Below, one piece after another: positions 10,326 through 19,944 of a DNA stretch of 64,000 nucleotides; within the stretch, counting starts at the first letter, position 1; each line of letters starts with the position of its first letter. The stretch spans positions 1 to 64,000 of the forward strand of contig BBZX01000009.1 in assembly GCA_001305055.1 (NCBI GenBank), in the 5' to 3' direction. The stretch comes from Clostridia bacterium UC5.1-1C12 (GTDB lineage: Bacteria; Bacillota_I; Bacilli_A; Erysipelotrichales; Erysipelotrichaceae). The position numbers were made by a program, and so were the translations under genes. Under the pieces are notes generated by a model that saw only the letters and a list, made by a program, of their open reading frames with translations, was not told where the DNA came from and ran no database searches.

Positions 10326-10967
10326 ATGAAAATATTAGTTACTGGCTTTGATCCGTTTGGCGGTGAGAAAATTAATCCGGCCATTGAATCGGTGAAGCTT
10401 TTGGCTGATGAAATCGGCGGTGCTGAAATCATTAAGCTGGAAATCCCGACAGTATTTAATAAATCGCTGGCGGTGATTGAAAAAGCTGTCAGAGAGCATC
10501 AGCCGGATGTGGTACTGTCGATTGGTCAGGCTGGCGGCCGCAGTGCAATCAGCGTGGAATATGTCGGTATTAATTTGAATGAGGCCCGCATTAAGGATAA
10601 TGAAGGGTATCAGCCTTCCGGTGAGAAGATATACGAGGATGGCGAGAATGCGTATTTCGCTACGCTGCCTGTCAAGGCAATGACAGCTGCTATGAAGGCG
10701 GCTAATGTACCGGCAGCAATTTCTTATACAGCAGGCACCTTTGTCTGCAATCATGTGCTCTATGGTGTCCGCTACCTTGCGGAAAAAGAATTTCCGGCAA
10801 TGCGTTCAGGCTTTATACATATTCCTTTCCTTCCGGAACAGGTACTTGATAAGGCAAATACACCAAGCATGAGTCTGGATTTGATTGTCAGGGGCTTAAC
10901 TGCCGCAATTGAGGCAATTGTATCGAATGAAAAGGATATTCAGGCAAGAGCCGGAGAAACTCATTAG
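10326..10967 (+). CDS. pcp: Pyroglutamyl-peptidase I
   Basis: Cytoplasmic cysteine peptidase (family C15) that removes N-terminal pyroglutamate from peptides. At 213 aa it is the normal length. Opens with [17 protein letters not shown]. Visible catalytic elements are the Glu in [13 protein letters not shown], the nucleophile Cys in [12 protein letters not shown] and the His in [21 protein letters not shown] precedes ATG 10326. It is the third gene of the DUF969-DUF979-pcp unit and supplies free 5-oxoproline from peptides, so the membrane proteins may move that product. Confidence 0.96.
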   Translation: MKILVTGFDPFGGEKINPAIESVKLLADEIGGAEIIKLEIPTVFNKSLAVIEKAVREHQPDVVLSIGQAGGRSAISVEYVGINLNEARIKDNEGYQPSGEKIYEDGENAYFATLPVKAMTAAMKAANVPAAISYTAGTFVCNHVLYGVRYLAEKEFPAMRSGFIHIPFLPEQVLDKANTPSMSLDLIVRGLTAAIEAIVSNEKDIQARAGETH

Positions 10968-10993
10968 ACTTTAACTATAACGATAAAATAAAA

Positions 10994-11030
10994 CCCGTAC
11001 TTTGGATATAAAACAAAGCATGGGCTTTTT
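10994..11030 (+). terminator. Bidirectional terminator between pcp and the glycerophosphodiesterase gene
   Basis: Stem CCCGTACTTTG (10994-11004) pairs with CAAAGCATGGG (11014-11024) with one mismatch, followed by CTTTTT. On the minus strand the stem is followed by TTTTATTTTA, so it can also serve the convergent gene. Confidence 0.8.
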
Positions 11031-11032
11031 CA

Positions 11033-12812
11033 TTACTGCTTTGCAGTGGGAAAGAAGAATTCAGTTAATGAATCAATCCAAAGATTTCTCATCAGCATAT
11101 CCTTGTAATAGCTGGCGAGCAGCGGATTATCGGTAACGATGCCATCAACGCCTAAACGCAGCACCTTGTTGATGTTGACTTCCTTATTAGCGGTCCAGGC
11201 ATATAGCTTTTTGTGGCTGAAATCAGCCAGTGATGCGATTTCATTATTGACAAAGGTCGTTTCAATACTGTACCCATCGATGGTATCATAGTCAAGCAGC
11301 GGTGCATAGAAGACAGCGGTAATTAAAACTGTCTCAATGTTTGGATTGATGGCTTTTGTCTGCTGAAGAATGGCAGAATCCATGCTGGCAATGCTGCATT
11401 GCTCCTCCATACCATATTTTTGAATCAATGAAAGTGTCGTTTCCACAAGCTGCCGTTCATGGCCGGTTGATTTAAGCTCAATCATCAAATGGATGCGTTC
11501 TTTTGCCGCTGCCAGCATCATTTCTAATGTAGGTATCGGCTCAATTGGCAAATTCAGGATCAAAGCTAGAACCGGCATCTAAGGTCTGAACGATATCATA
11601 AGGAGTATCCCAAACCTGACTGTCATAACCGGTGGTTCTTTTGAAATTAGTATCATGCATAATGATCAGTGTTCCATCTTGGGTTTGCTGGACATCGATT
11701 TCAGCACTGTCAGCGCCGGCAGAGATAGCGGCTTCTAAAGCGGCCAAGGTGTTTTCAGGGGCAAAGGCGGCACCTGCCCGGTGGGCGATGATCTGCGTAT
11801 CCTTATGATTATTGTAATACAGAGCGCCGCCAATCTCACTTTCACTGAAAATCAGCAGCAGCATAATGGCAAAGACACCAAAAAAGGTTCGGCATAACCG
11901 CTTTGTTATAGATAGCTGCTTTCTTGTCATTGGCAGCCGCTGCTCATTATTTAGATGATGACTTTCTATAACTATGAAGGTAATCATCGCTGATGTTGTA
12001 ATAATATCGTTGGCAAGTCTGAAAAAATCAGAAAACTTAGCCAAGCCAAAGCGAAAAGGCATCTGCCCCTTCGCCAGCAAGTATGGTATTTGCTGCGAGC
12101 AGTAAGATAATAATTAAAGCAATCAGCATCAGGCCCAGCTGCAGCAATAACATAAAAATTATCAGACGCCCAAATAAACGGAAGGGATGTTTGGCAATCA
12201 GCTTCATGCTTTTTTCCATGCATCCATGAAACTCTGTGACTGCTGAATGAAGATGAAACCAAATAAAAAGGTGAATACGATGGTATTAACCGCAATCAAA
12301 AGCAGCCAATAAAGCAGCGCCAGCTTAACATCGGCAAGCATCGCATCTTTAATGAATTCAGGAATAGCAAACGTTAAAAAGGAAGCAGTAAATGGAAAAC
12401 TTGATAGAATGATCAGCAAGGCCAAAAAATCAGCAGCGGTATGTTTTTAGCCGCAGGTAATTTATTGATGTCTTCACAGACTGCCGGTAAAGTTCAAGCA
12501 AACTGAGGTTTTGCTGCTGCCAGCCATATTGACCATAGATAGACAGAGCGGTAATTTCAAAAAAAGCAGTGCCGCGATTAATAAGAAGAAGCTGATTAAT
12601 AGCAGGATCGATAAGGGATGGATCAGCATCAGACGTATATTTTCTTGAGTCAATATACTTAAACCGGTGTTTTTTAGAATCAATGACATAATTTCTTGGT
12701 AAAAGGTATAAATCAGAAATGAACTAACCGTACGGTGAATAATTTCAAAATAAAGCAAGGTCGGCCAATTTTGTTTATGAATTGAGAGTGTATTTTTAAT
12801 TAATTGAATCAT
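11033..12812 (-). CDS. Membrane-anchored glycerophosphodiester phosphodiesterase (six indels)
   Basis: Protein of about 593 aa after correction. An N-terminal membrane domain of several helices (nt 12812 to about 11850) is followed by a catalytic GDPD domain with AHRAGAAFAPENTLAA, AEIDVQQTQDG, MHDTNFKRTT and the closing DGIVTDNPLL. The domain order matches the GDPase-membrane plus GDPD class that hydrolyses glycerophosphodiesters, probably from phospholipid head groups or polyol teichoic acids. ATG 12812 lies 47 bases after the LysR stop. I place indels near 12508, 12479, 12437, 12213, 12045 and 11543-11546 (four bases missing, two extra). It is the most damaged gene in the window, yet every segment still reads as conserved protein. 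Confidence 0.78.
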
Positions 12813-12858
12813 TAGCTTCCACCATTCTCTTCTAGTTTGCGTCAATTGATCTATTCAA

Positions 12859-13737
12859 TTATAATTCCGGCGCTATTTTAAGAAAGGCTTCCATTTCTCT
12901 GGTCAGCCATTTGTTTTTGTGATAAAAGATCTGCCGCCAGCTGATCAGCTGAAAATCACTGACCGGCAGAATCATGATGCTCTGCTTGGCAACGGCTTCC
13001 TCAATCGTAAATTTAGGCAGCAGAGAGATCCCCATGTCAGCGGCAATCAAGCCGATAATAAAATCAGTATTGCCGATTTCCAAGAAAGGATCAATGGTTT
13101 TCTGCTGCGCGTATAACTGCTGATCTAAGGCATGCCGGTAACTGACATTGTTTTCGGTAAGTATGAAGTTCTCATTTAAAAGATCACTGAGTTTTAATTG
13201 CTTGCTTGCGGCTAAGTGATGCTGACTCGATGCGGCAAAAACGATTTCTTCCGGAGCTTCAAATACCTTGATCCAATTTTTGTGATTCCTTTTGCTGTCA
13301 AGCAGATAGACAAGATCAAGCTCATTGTGATCCATCATTGTTAAGAGCTGATCCGGAGCGGCTGTTTTAATGCAGAGTGATACTTGTGGGTAGCACTGAT
13401 GAAAAGCAGTAAGCAGATTAGGAAAACGCGTTGCGCACAGTGATTCTACTGTACCGATCCGCAGACTTCCATTAAGCGCTGAATCCTCACTCACTGCCTG
13501 CTTGGCGTGATTGACTTCTTCAATGATTCGACGGGCATGCTGAAGGAAGCATTCGCCTTGCTGGGTTAATGCGATACGTTTGCCGATGCGGTCAAAAAGA
13601 CGGGTATTTAATTCTTTTTCCAGTTCATGAATCTGAATCGTAACCGCTGCCTGTGAATAATTTAATTCAGCGGCAGCTTTAGAGAAGCTTTGCAGTTCCG
13701 CAATTCTTAAAAATGTAATGATAGTTCTAAGTTCCAT
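12859..13737 (-). CDS. LysR-family transcriptional regulator
   Basis: Regulator of 292 aa. The N-terminal winged helix-turn-helix (about 1-60) includes ITFLRIAELQSFSKAAAELN followed by YSQAAVTIQIHELEKEL. A periplasmic-binding-like effector domain (about 90-290) follows. It is divergent from the CyuA-like gene across a 106-bp region with a palindrome, the usual LysR arrangement, so it probably controls that gene in response to cysteine, serine or a related metabolite. The minus-strand glycerophosphodiesterase starts 47 bases downstream and may be read through. Confidence 0.92.
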   Translation of the reverse strand: MELRTIITFLRIAELQSFSKAAAELNYSQAAVTIQIHELEKELNTRLFDRIGKRIALTQQGECFLQHARRIIEEVNHAKQAVSEDSALNGSLRIGTVESLCATRFPNLLTAFHQCYPQVSLCIKTAAPDQLLTMMDHNELDLVYLLDSKRNHKNWIKVFEAPEEIVFAASSQHHLAASKQLKLSDLLNENFILTENNVSYRHALDQQLYAQQKTIDPFLEIGNTDFIIGLIAADMGISLLPKFTIEEAVAKQSIMILPVSDFQLISWRQIFYHKNKWLTREMEAFLKIAPEL

Positions 13738-13774
13738 AATAGCTCCTATAAATTATTTTTAATAATCTTATAAA

Positions 13775-13812
13775 AATATTAAAAAATTAATATTATGAGT
13801 TCATGCTATAAT
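13775..13812 (+). promoter_or_regulatory. LysR operator candidate and promoter of the CyuA-like gene
   Basis: A perfect inverted repeat AATATTAA-N4-TTAATATT spans 13775-13794. Thirteen bases on, an extended -10 (TGC before TATAAT at 13807-13812) points to the CyuA-like gene. No clear -35 is visible, in keeping with an activator-dependent promoter. Operator assignment is inferred from position and symmetry. Confidence 0.6.
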
Positions 13813-13843
13813 AAAATTAACTAGAAGTCAAGAGGGGTTAGCA

Positions 13844-15117
13844 ATGGATAAAAAGGATAGATGTTATCAGGCGTATCTTAATATTTTAAAGAAGGAATTG
13901 GTACCCGCAATGGGTTGTACGGAACCGATTGCGATTGCCTATGCGGCAGCGATTGCCCGTGATGTGCTGGCTGATGAAGTAAAAAAGGTTACAGTTCAGG
14001 CCAGCGGCAATATTATTAAGAATGTAAAGAGTGTGGTAGTGCCGAATACCGGCGGCCGTAAGGGGATTGCGGCAGCAGCGGCAGCAGGTATCGTCGCTGG
14101 TGATGCCAAAGCAAACCTTGAGGTCATTGCCGATGTGAGTGAAGAACAGCTGTGTCAGATCGACGCGTTTTTAAAGCGTGTGCCTATTGATATTGAGCAT
14201 GTTGACAGTGATAGTTCATTGGATATAAGCATCTTTGCCGCCAGTGATTTACATACAGCACGGGTGCGCATTGTGAGGGAACATTGCAATGTGGTATTGA
14301 GAGAACGTGACGGTCAATGTTTGTATCAGGGGGATGATGCGGTTATCCGCAGTCAGGAGGATTGTTATGACGCGCTTTCCATGCGGGGAATCTATGATTT
14401 TGCCGTTCATGCGGATATCGAGGATGTCAAGGCTGTGCTGGATCGTCAAATCAGCTGTAATATGGCGATTGCACAGGAAGGGCTGCGTCAGAGCTATGGC
14501 GCCAGTATTTCATCAATTCTGTTGTCTACTTATGGCAATAATCTTCAAACCAGAGCGAAGGCCATGGCAGCAGCGGGTTCTGATGCGCGTATGAGCGGCT
14601 GTGAATTGCCGGTTATTATTTTATCCGGCAGCGGAAATCAAGGCATGACCGCTTCAATTCCAGTTATCGTATATGCCCAAGAGCTGAATATCAGCCGTGA
14701 GAATCTTTATCGAGCACTATTGATTTCCAATTTGATGACGGTTCATCAAAAGCTGAGAATCGGCAGGCTGTCAGCCTATTGCGGTGTGGTTGCCGCCGGG
14801 GCTGGGGCAGGCGCTGGCATCGCATATTTGCTGGGCTGTTCGTATGAGCAGATCTGCGCAGTATTTACCAATGCGCTGGCGATCCTTCCGGGATGATTTG
14901 TGACGGTGCGAAGCCTTCCTGCGCAGCTAAGATTGCGACAGCGGTTGATGCCGGCATCATGGGCGCACAGATGGTAATCCGCGGCAAGAGTTTTCACAGC
15001 GGTGAAGGCATTGTCTGTCAGAATGTTGAAGCGACCATTGCCAATGTCGGACGGCTTGCCAGCCGCGGCATGAAAGATACTGATGAAGAGATCATTCAGA
15101 TGATGATTGAAAACTAG
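13844..15117 (+). CDS. CyuA/YhaM-like L-cysteine desulfidase or serine dehydratase alpha family (one frameshift)
   Basis: About 424 aa corrected. The N-terminus ELVPAMGCTEPIAIAYAAA carries the family Cys, and GSGNQGMTASIPV and the late GMICDGAKPSCAAK carry further conserved residues. In this UPF0597 family, Cys residues bind an Fe-S cluster that acts on L-cysteine (CyuA) or L-serine. The frame breaks at the G run 14891-14893 just before GMICDGAK; one G restores it. ATG 13844 follows AGAGGGG. Likely under the divergent LysR protein. Probably degrades cysteine to pyruvate, ammonia and sulfide in the cytoplasm; serine is the alternative substrate. Confidence 0.85.
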
Positions 15118-15125
15118 GAGGAAGT

Positions 15126-15500
15126 ATGAATATTCAGGCATTTATTAAAGATTACTGGTATAAGATTGCAGTACAGGATCGATTGGGCTTAGCTGAAATG
15201 TTCACTGAGGATGCCATTATCCGCTGGCATAACACTAATGAAGAATTTACCAGAGAAGAATTCGTCAAGGCTAATTGTGATTATCCGGGTGACTGGCATG
15301 GCAATGTTGAACGCATTGAAATCAATGAAGATTATATATTAACGATCAGTCATGTCTGGAGTGCTGATCAGTCATTTCATGTATGCTCCTTCTTTATCTT
15401 TGATGATGATCGGATTTTTAAACTGGATGAATATTGGGGAGACGATGGGGAAGCGCCGCAGTGGCGTCAACAGCTTAAGATTGGCCGAAAGATTCAATGA
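15126..15500 (+). CDS. SnoaL/NTF2-like small protein
   Basis: Small soluble protein of 124 aa. Length and pattern (helical start FIKDYWYKIAVQDRLGLAEM, then FTEDAIIRWHNT and a beta-rich C-terminus ending DEYWGDDGE) fit the NTF2-like cone fold, which includes small hydrolases, isomerases and scaffolds. It starts 8 bases after the CyuA-like stop with RBS AGGAGGAAG, so it is co-transcribed. A terminator follows. No specific reaction can be assigned. Confidence 0.75.
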   Translation: MNIQAFIKDYWYKIAVQDRLGLAEMFTEDAIIRWHNTNEEFTREEFVKANCDYPGDWHGNVERIEINEDYILTISHVWSADQSFHVCSFFIFDDDRIFKLDEYWGDDGEAPQWRQQLKIGRKIQ

Positions 15501-15514
15501 TTTAAGTTCATTTT

Positions 15515-15537
15515 AAACAGCAGCTTGCTGTTTTTTT
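15515..15537 (+). terminator. Terminator of the CyuA-like operon
   Basis: Stem AAACAGCA/TGCTGTTT with loop GCT, running into a stretch of seven T residues. Confidence 0.82.
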
Positions 15538-15541
15538 GCAT

Positions 15542-15568
15542 AAAAAACTCTCAAGCTAACTTGAGAGT
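15542..15568 (-). terminator. Terminator of tRNA-Leu
   Basis: On the minus strand a 9-bp stem ACTCTCAAG/CTTGAGAGT with a 4-base loop is followed by TTTTTTA. It lies 11 bases beyond the tRNA-Leu 3-prime end. Confidence 0.82.
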
Positions 15569-15578
15569 ATTCTGCATA

Positions 15579-15665
15579 TGGTGCCCGAGGCCGGACTCGA
15601 ACCGGCACAGTATCGCTACCGGTGGATTTTGAGTCCACTGCGTCTACCAGTTTCACCACTCGGGC
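15579..15665 (-). tRNA. tRNA-Leu (CAA)
   Basis: An 87-nt cloverleaf with a long variable arm. Acceptor GCCCGAG pairs with CTCGGGC, the anticodon loop is CTCAAAA (anticodon CAA) and the T arm contains GGTTCGAGTCC. The 3-prime CCA is encoded. Stand-alone gene with its own terminator. Confidence 0.96.
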
Positions 15666-15808
15666 AAGTGCTTAGATATTATAACGTATAAAAAGATAAA
15701 TTTCAATTCTTTTTGATAAAAAAGTTTAAAAAATCATTCAATAGTCTTTATCTTTTATACTTGTCAAGGCTTGGTATTTGGTGTAGACTCGACATTGGAG
15801 GTGAGTCT

Positions 15809-16572
15809 GTGAATCCAGAATTGATCCTTAATATATCGGCCAAAGCAGGCCGTTTGCTGCTTGAAAGCGGCGCAGAAATATATCGGGTGGAAGAAACGAT
15901 CAGCCGAATCATGGAGCATTATCAGGTTGAGGAAGCCAGCAGCTTTGTGACACCCAGCGGTATTTTTGTATCCTTTGTGCTTGATGGCAGCAATTATTCT
16001 AAGGTAGTGCGGGTAAAGGGCAGTTCTTTGAATCTTGAACGCATCAATCGAATCAATGATTTATCACGCCGCTGCTGTTCACAGCATTTAAGCATTGAAG
16101 CTGTCGGTCATGAATTAGCGCAGATTGAAAAAGAACCGCTGTATGCCATGTCGATGCGTTATCTGGCATCGGCGATGATCGCCTTTTGCTTTACTCTATA
16201 TTTTAATGGCACGCTTAAGGATGCTCTCTGCGCTTTTGCGGTTGGTTTGGCCGTACGGGCGGCCGCTAATTTTTAGAGTGTAAAAAGATTAATGCGTTTG
16301 TGACGATTACCATCGAATCATCAATCATTGCTTTGCTGGCGCTGATTTTTGAATCGATTTCATTCTGTGTGAGTAAGGATGCGGTTATCATTGGCTCACT
16401 GATGCTTCTGGTTCCCGGCTTATCCATTACCAACGCGATCCGTGACTCCATCTCCGGGGATCTGCTTTCGGGCGTGACGCGCGGAATTGAGGCTTGTCTG
16501 ATTGCTGTTGCGCTGGCATTGGGGGCTGGTATTACAATCACATTCTGGATGAATGTAGGGGGATTGTTATGA
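15809..16572 (+). CDS. Threonine/serine exporter ThrE N-terminal subunit (one frameshift)
   Basis: About 254 aa corrected. A cytoplasmic DUF1212-type region (LLESGAEIYRVEETI, SFVTPSGIFVSF) is followed by about four to five helices, including MLLVPGLSITNAIRDSISGD. In Firmicutes the exporter is commonly split into this part and a small DUF3815 partner, as here. GTG 15809 with GGAGGTGAG upstream is the best start. The frame breaks at the T run near 16270-16274; one extra T joins AANF to LECKKINAFVTI. The stop overlaps the partner gene start. Probably proton-driven export of threonine or serine. Confidence 0.85.
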
Positions 16573-17015
16573 TCATTCATGTCTTATCGGCGACCGTCGC
16601 AATCTATTTCTTTGGCTTCTTATTTAATATCCGCGGCAGGCAATTATGCTTTTCAGCATTAGGCGGCGGCTTGGCTGCTTTTGTTTATGAATTGGGAATT
16701 GCTTTTAATGTAAATCTCATGCTGACACTCTTTTCAGCGACGCTTTGTTTTTCAATTTATTCAGAAATTATGGCGCGTATACTAAAAACGACAGTTACAA
16801 CCTTTGCCATCAGCGGTTTGATTCCCTTGGTTCCCGGCAAAGGCATGTATATGACTATGCTTTATTTGGTCAATGGTGATATGGCAGCGGCAGGCAGTTT
16901 TGGACTTACCACCTTAGCCAGTGCCGGCATCATCGCTTTAGGCATTATGGTTGTCTCAACATTCTATAAAGCATTCAGTGAAGCCAAGGCAAAGCCAATG
17001 TGCGATAAAGATTAA
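16569..17015 (+). CDS. Threonine/serine exporter small subunit (DUF3815)
   Basis: Membrane protein of 148 aa with about four helices and the family motif GLIPLVPGKGMYM, mirrored by VPGLSITNAIRD in the larger partner. ATG 16569 overlaps the stop of the upstream subunit. Both genes are needed to build the ThrE-like fold (family knowledge). Confidence 0.87.
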   Translation: MIIHVLSATVAIYFFGFLFNIRGRQLCFSALGGGLAAFVYELGIAFNVNLMLTLFSATLCFSIYSEIMARILKTTVTTFAISGLIPLVPGKGMYMTMLYLVNGDMAAAGSFGLTTLASAGIIALGIMVVSTFYKAFSEAKAKPMCDKD

Positions 17016-17021
17016 ATCGGT

Positions 17022-17050
17022 AAAATAAAATCCCGCCGTTTGAGCGGGAT
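17022..17050 (-). terminator. Minus-strand terminator
   Basis: Stem ATCCCGC/GCGGGAT with a 7-base loop; on the minus strand it is followed by TTTTATTTTA. It lies just past the stop of the TipAS-like gene. Confidence 0.75.
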
Positions 17051-17060
17051 CATCAAATAC

Positions 17061-17727
17061 TTATTTTTCAGCTGTTTTCTTAGCAGCTGCTTTTTTAGCA
17101 GGTGCCTTCTTCTCAGTTGGCTTTTCAGTCGTTTTCTTAGCAGCCGGTTTTCTGGCAGTCTTTGGCTTTTCAGCAGTTTCTTCAGCTTTAGCCTCAGCCT
17201 TAGCGGCTGTTTTTTTCGCAGCTGTCTTTTTAGGAGCCGCTTTCATTGGCGCAGCTTCGTCATCAGCGGCCGTTTTTTTAACCGCTTTTTTCTTAGCCGG
17301 TGCTTTTACTTCTTCGGCCTTATCTTCCTTTGCCGCAGGCGCTGGCTTTTCGGCTTTAGGAAGCTTAGGAAGATCTCTTCTCAGATAAGCTTTAATGGCC
17401 TGACTCATAAAGCCTGCAAGGCCAATTTGGAACTGATCCATACTTTCTGTGAAGCGCTTGTCAGTCACATATAAATTAGCGAGGCGGGCAAGAATCATAT
17501 CTGTACATTTATAATAATACTTTGTCAGATACTCCTGCCATGCTATAACACAGTTATAAACATCCGGACTGTCAAGGTCTTTACTCATATTGTCAATAAA
17601 CATCTGATAAATTTTTTCAGCTTCCAAGCCGATTTTCTCTAACTGCTCTTCAGATGTCTGTTCAGAAACACGAATGCCTCTATTTACTGGTTTGTTTCTA
17701 ACTTTCTTTCTTTTTATGATTCTTCAT
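17061..17727 (-). CDS. TipAS-like domain with alanine/lysine-rich histone-H1-like tail
   Basis: About 221 aa in two parts. Residues from about 35 to 120 (AWQEYLTKYYYKCTDMILAR, YVTDKRFTES, GLAGFMSQAIKAY) resemble the TipAS drug-binding domain found at the C-terminus of TipA-type MerR regulators. No MerR helix-turn-helix is present. The rest is a low-complexity tail of PAKK, KTAAKK and KAEAKAEE repeats like histone H1 or bacterial Hc1-type proteins, which usually bind DNA. ATG 17727 has AGGAGAAAG upstream; one A too many in the run near 17710 appears to break the frame, leaving only a TTG start at 17627. The role could be a drug-binding, nucleoid-associated protein; this is speculative. Confidence 0.7.
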
Positions 17728-17759
17728 TTTCTTTCTCCTAATTCCCAAGTCATAACTAT

Positions 17760-17765
17760 ATTATA
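17760..17765 (-). promoter_or_regulatory. Putative -10 of the TipAS-like gene
   Basis: TATAAT on the minus strand, about 33 bases upstream of ATG 17727, within an AT-rich stretch. A TTGAAT hexamer lies 15 bases upstream of it, a short spacer, so the -35 is uncertain. Confidence 0.4.
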
Positions 17766-17836
17766 ATATATTTTGAAAAAATTCAAATTTTTATTAACAC
17801 TCATAGTATGAGTCGGTGATTCATTTTTAAACACGA

Positions 17837-18961
17837 TTAATAAGTTTCGTGCAGACGTAGGTTTACAGTTGCTTTTTGTTTACCTTTTTCCATGATTACA
17901 CGAGGGATACGGTCTGATAACAAGCAGAGAATTTCATAAGAAATAGTATTCAATTCCTCAGCGATGCGCTTCACAGGCATCTGCTTAGATATAATTTCAA
18001 CGGTGGTCCCTAATGGCTTGCTGCTGTTCAGCCGAATCATGCATTGATCCATACAGATCCTGCCGACAATTTCGACTTCTTCGCCATCTACGATCATCGA
18101 GCGTCCCTGATTGGCTCGAATAAAACCATCCGCGTAACCGATGGGCAGCGTGGCGATCCATTCATCACCTTTAGCTGTGTACGTTGCTCCATAACCGACA
18201 CATTCACCGGCATGAATCTGTTTAACACAGGTAATCTTGCTGTAAAGTGAAAGCACTGGCTGAAAATCAACGGATGTAGAGATGGGGGAGACACCGTAAA
18301 GGATGAGTCCGGCTCTTACCGCATTGGTAAGCTCATCAGGAAACTGAAGGATGGCAGCACTGTTTTCACAGTGAATCCATTTAGGCTTGATTGAGAGTTT
18401 ATCAACGAGAGCCTTAAAGGTATGATACTGCATTTCACAATAGTGCAGATCTTCATCCGCACAAGCGTAATGCGTATAAATTCCTTCGACGATTCCGTTA
18501 TACTGCGTTATCAGAGCGATGGCAGTATTCATTTCATCAGAAGTTTTCATGCCGATGCGGTTCATGCCTGAATCAGCCTTTAAATGAAACTTTAAATGGG
18601 ACAAGTCATCATGACATGACAGGCATTCATTCAGCCATTCCAAACTCAGAACGGTTAAAGTAATCCGATGTGTCTGTGCCAGCGGGATATCCGCAGCACG
18701 AATATGACCTAATACGAGGATATCTGAGGTAAAACCTTGTTTACGAAGTGAAAGTGCTTCATCCAAATAGGCAACTGCCACCATGGCAGCGCCTTCTTCC
18801 ATGGCTGTTTTCGCAACCCAGTAATCACAATGACCATATGCGTTGGCTTTTAAAACAGCAATCATTTTTTTGTTTGTCAATTTCTGTATTTCACGGCAAT
18901 TATGCCGCAGGGCATCAAGATTGATCTCTGCCCAGGTATCACGATAGAACATGTCATTCAC
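17837..18961 (-). CDS. alr: Alanine racemase
   Basis: PLP-dependent racemase making D-alanine for peptidoglycan; 374 aa, normal length. The PLP lysine lies in AVLKANAYGHCDYW near residue 38, the catalytic Tyr in VGYGATYTAKGDEW, and the C-terminal barrel motif is VGRICMDQCM. Starts at 18961 (MNDMF) or 18952 are possible. A small membrane protein gene on the same strand lies 20 bases upstream, so the two may be transcribed together. Confidence 0.95.
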   Translation of the reverse strand: MNDMFYRDTWAEINLDALRHNCREIQKLTNKKMIAVLKANAYGHCDYWVAKTAMEEGAAMVAVAYLDEALSLRKQGFTSDILVLGHIRAADIPLAQTHRITLTVLSLEWLNECLSCHDDLSHLKFHLKADSGMNRIGMKTSDEMNTAIALITQYNGIVEGIYTHYACADEDLHYCEMQYHTFKALVDKLSIKPKWIHCENSAAILQFPDELTNAVRAGLILYGVSPISTSVDFQPVLSLYSKITCVKQIHAGECVGYGATYTAKGDEWIATLPIGYADGFIRANQGRSMIVDGEEVEIVGRICMDQCMIRLNSSKPLGTTVEIISKQMPVKRIAEELNTISYEILCLLSDRIPRVIMEKGKQKATVNLRLHETY

Positions 18962-18981
18962 CTCGTTCTAGTCTATGCAGA

Positions 18982-19410
18982 TTATACGATTCTTGAATAT
19001 TGATAAGCGACAGCGACAGCGGCAGCTCTGAATACGATGGCTAATAAGCTTTGAATGCTGGCATTCAAATACATCCGCAGCAAGGCTGTAAAGAAGGCCG
19101 GCCATGCAGCTGGATTCAACAATCCGGAAAAGCCAAAATAAGTAATCAGATCTGCAATCAGAATGGCAATGACGCATAAGACTGCTCCAAGTATCGAGAA
19201 ACGCTGCTGAACACCGCGGCCCGCTTTTTGGACAGCCATGGCAATACCATAACCGACGACTATTAATAATAAAGAAGATTCAATATGTATGTACTGCATC
19301 AATGCGCCATAGACAACAGCAATCACGACTGCGCTGATGCCTCCGGCAATAATTGCCCGTGTGAAGCGCTGCTGAGAGGTGAGTGCCTGGGTATTGAATA
19401 TTTGAATCAT
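18982..19410 (-). CDS. Uncharacterised four-helix membrane protein
   Basis: 142 aa with about four hydrophobic segments (roughly residues 18-40, 46-64, 72-98 and 118-138). I recognise no family or catalytic motif. ATG 19410 follows AGGAGG. It is probably co-transcribed with alr, which starts 20 bases downstream. No functional assignment. Confidence 0.7.
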   Translation of the reverse strand: MIQIFNTQALTSQQRFTRAIIAGGISAVVIAVVYGALMQYIHIESSLLLIVVGYGIAMAVQKAGRGVQQRFSILGAVLCVIAILIADLITYFGFSGLLNPAAWPAFFTALLRMYLNASIQSLLAIVFRAAAVAVAYQYSRIV

Positions 19411-19616
19411 AGTATTCCTCCTAACTTTTACTAGTATAGCATATTCAGGCGAATTTACAAACAGGAAGGCGCTTATTTGAGCTTACTGTAAGAAACATTT
19501 AATAATGTATAAGGATGATTTATCAGGACAAACTATCTGAGGAAGTGAGTATACTGCCGCTGATCTAAACGCGCTTTTGTGATGGATAAGAAATTGTAAA
19601 AATTTTAAAAAAGTTG

Positions 19617-19645
19617 TTGACATAGCAGAAAGCGAATGGTATTAT
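19617..19645 (+). promoter_or_regulatory. Strong promoter of the tRNA cluster
   Basis: -35 TTGACA (19617-19622), exactly 17 bp, then -10 TATTAT (19640-19645), about 40 bases before tRNA-Val. The 206 bases upstream (19411-19616) show no other feature I can support. Confidence 0.9.
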
Positions 19646-19685
19646 ATTAAGGCGTCAAGGGCGAATTGCCCATGGCTAATACGAT

Positions 19686-19761
19686 GGAGGTTTAGCTCAG
19701 TTGGGAGAGCGTCTGCCTTACAAGCAGAGGGTCAGCGGTTCGAGCCCGTTAACCTCCACCA
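19686..19761 (+). tRNA. tRNA-Val (TAC)
   Basis: Acceptor GGAGGTT pairs with AACCTCC, anticodon loop CTTACAA, T arm GGTTCGAGCC, encoded CCA. First of six tandem tRNAs. Confidence 0.96.
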
Positions 19762-19765
19762 TTAT

Positions 19766-19841
<76 letters not shown>

Positions 19842-19853
19842 TTTAAAAAATCT

Positions 19854-19937
19854 GGGAGGGTAGCGAAGTGGCTAAACGCGGCTGACTGTAACTCAGTTCC
19901 TTAACGGTTCGGCAGTTCGAATCTGCCCCTCCCACCA
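19854..19937 (+). tRNA. tRNA-Tyr (GTA), one base apparently missing
   Basis: Acceptor GGGAGGG, anticodon loop CTGTAAC and a long variable arm identify tRNA-Tyr, with encoded CCA. The sequence between T loop and CCA (CTGCCCCTCCCA) is one C short. A full 5-bp T stem plus 7-bp acceptor needs CTGCC then CCCTCCC. The shortage falls in a C run, like the homopolymer deletions seen in many protein genes here. Confidence 0.93.
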
Positions 19938-19944
19938 TTTTTAT

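Noticed and set aside
17040..17474. Plus-strand frame rich in Ser, Phe, Cys and Arg opposite the TipAS-like gene
   Set aside because: It is the antisense of the Lys/Ala-repeat tail, has an unnatural composition and lacks a ribosome site; a shadow frame.
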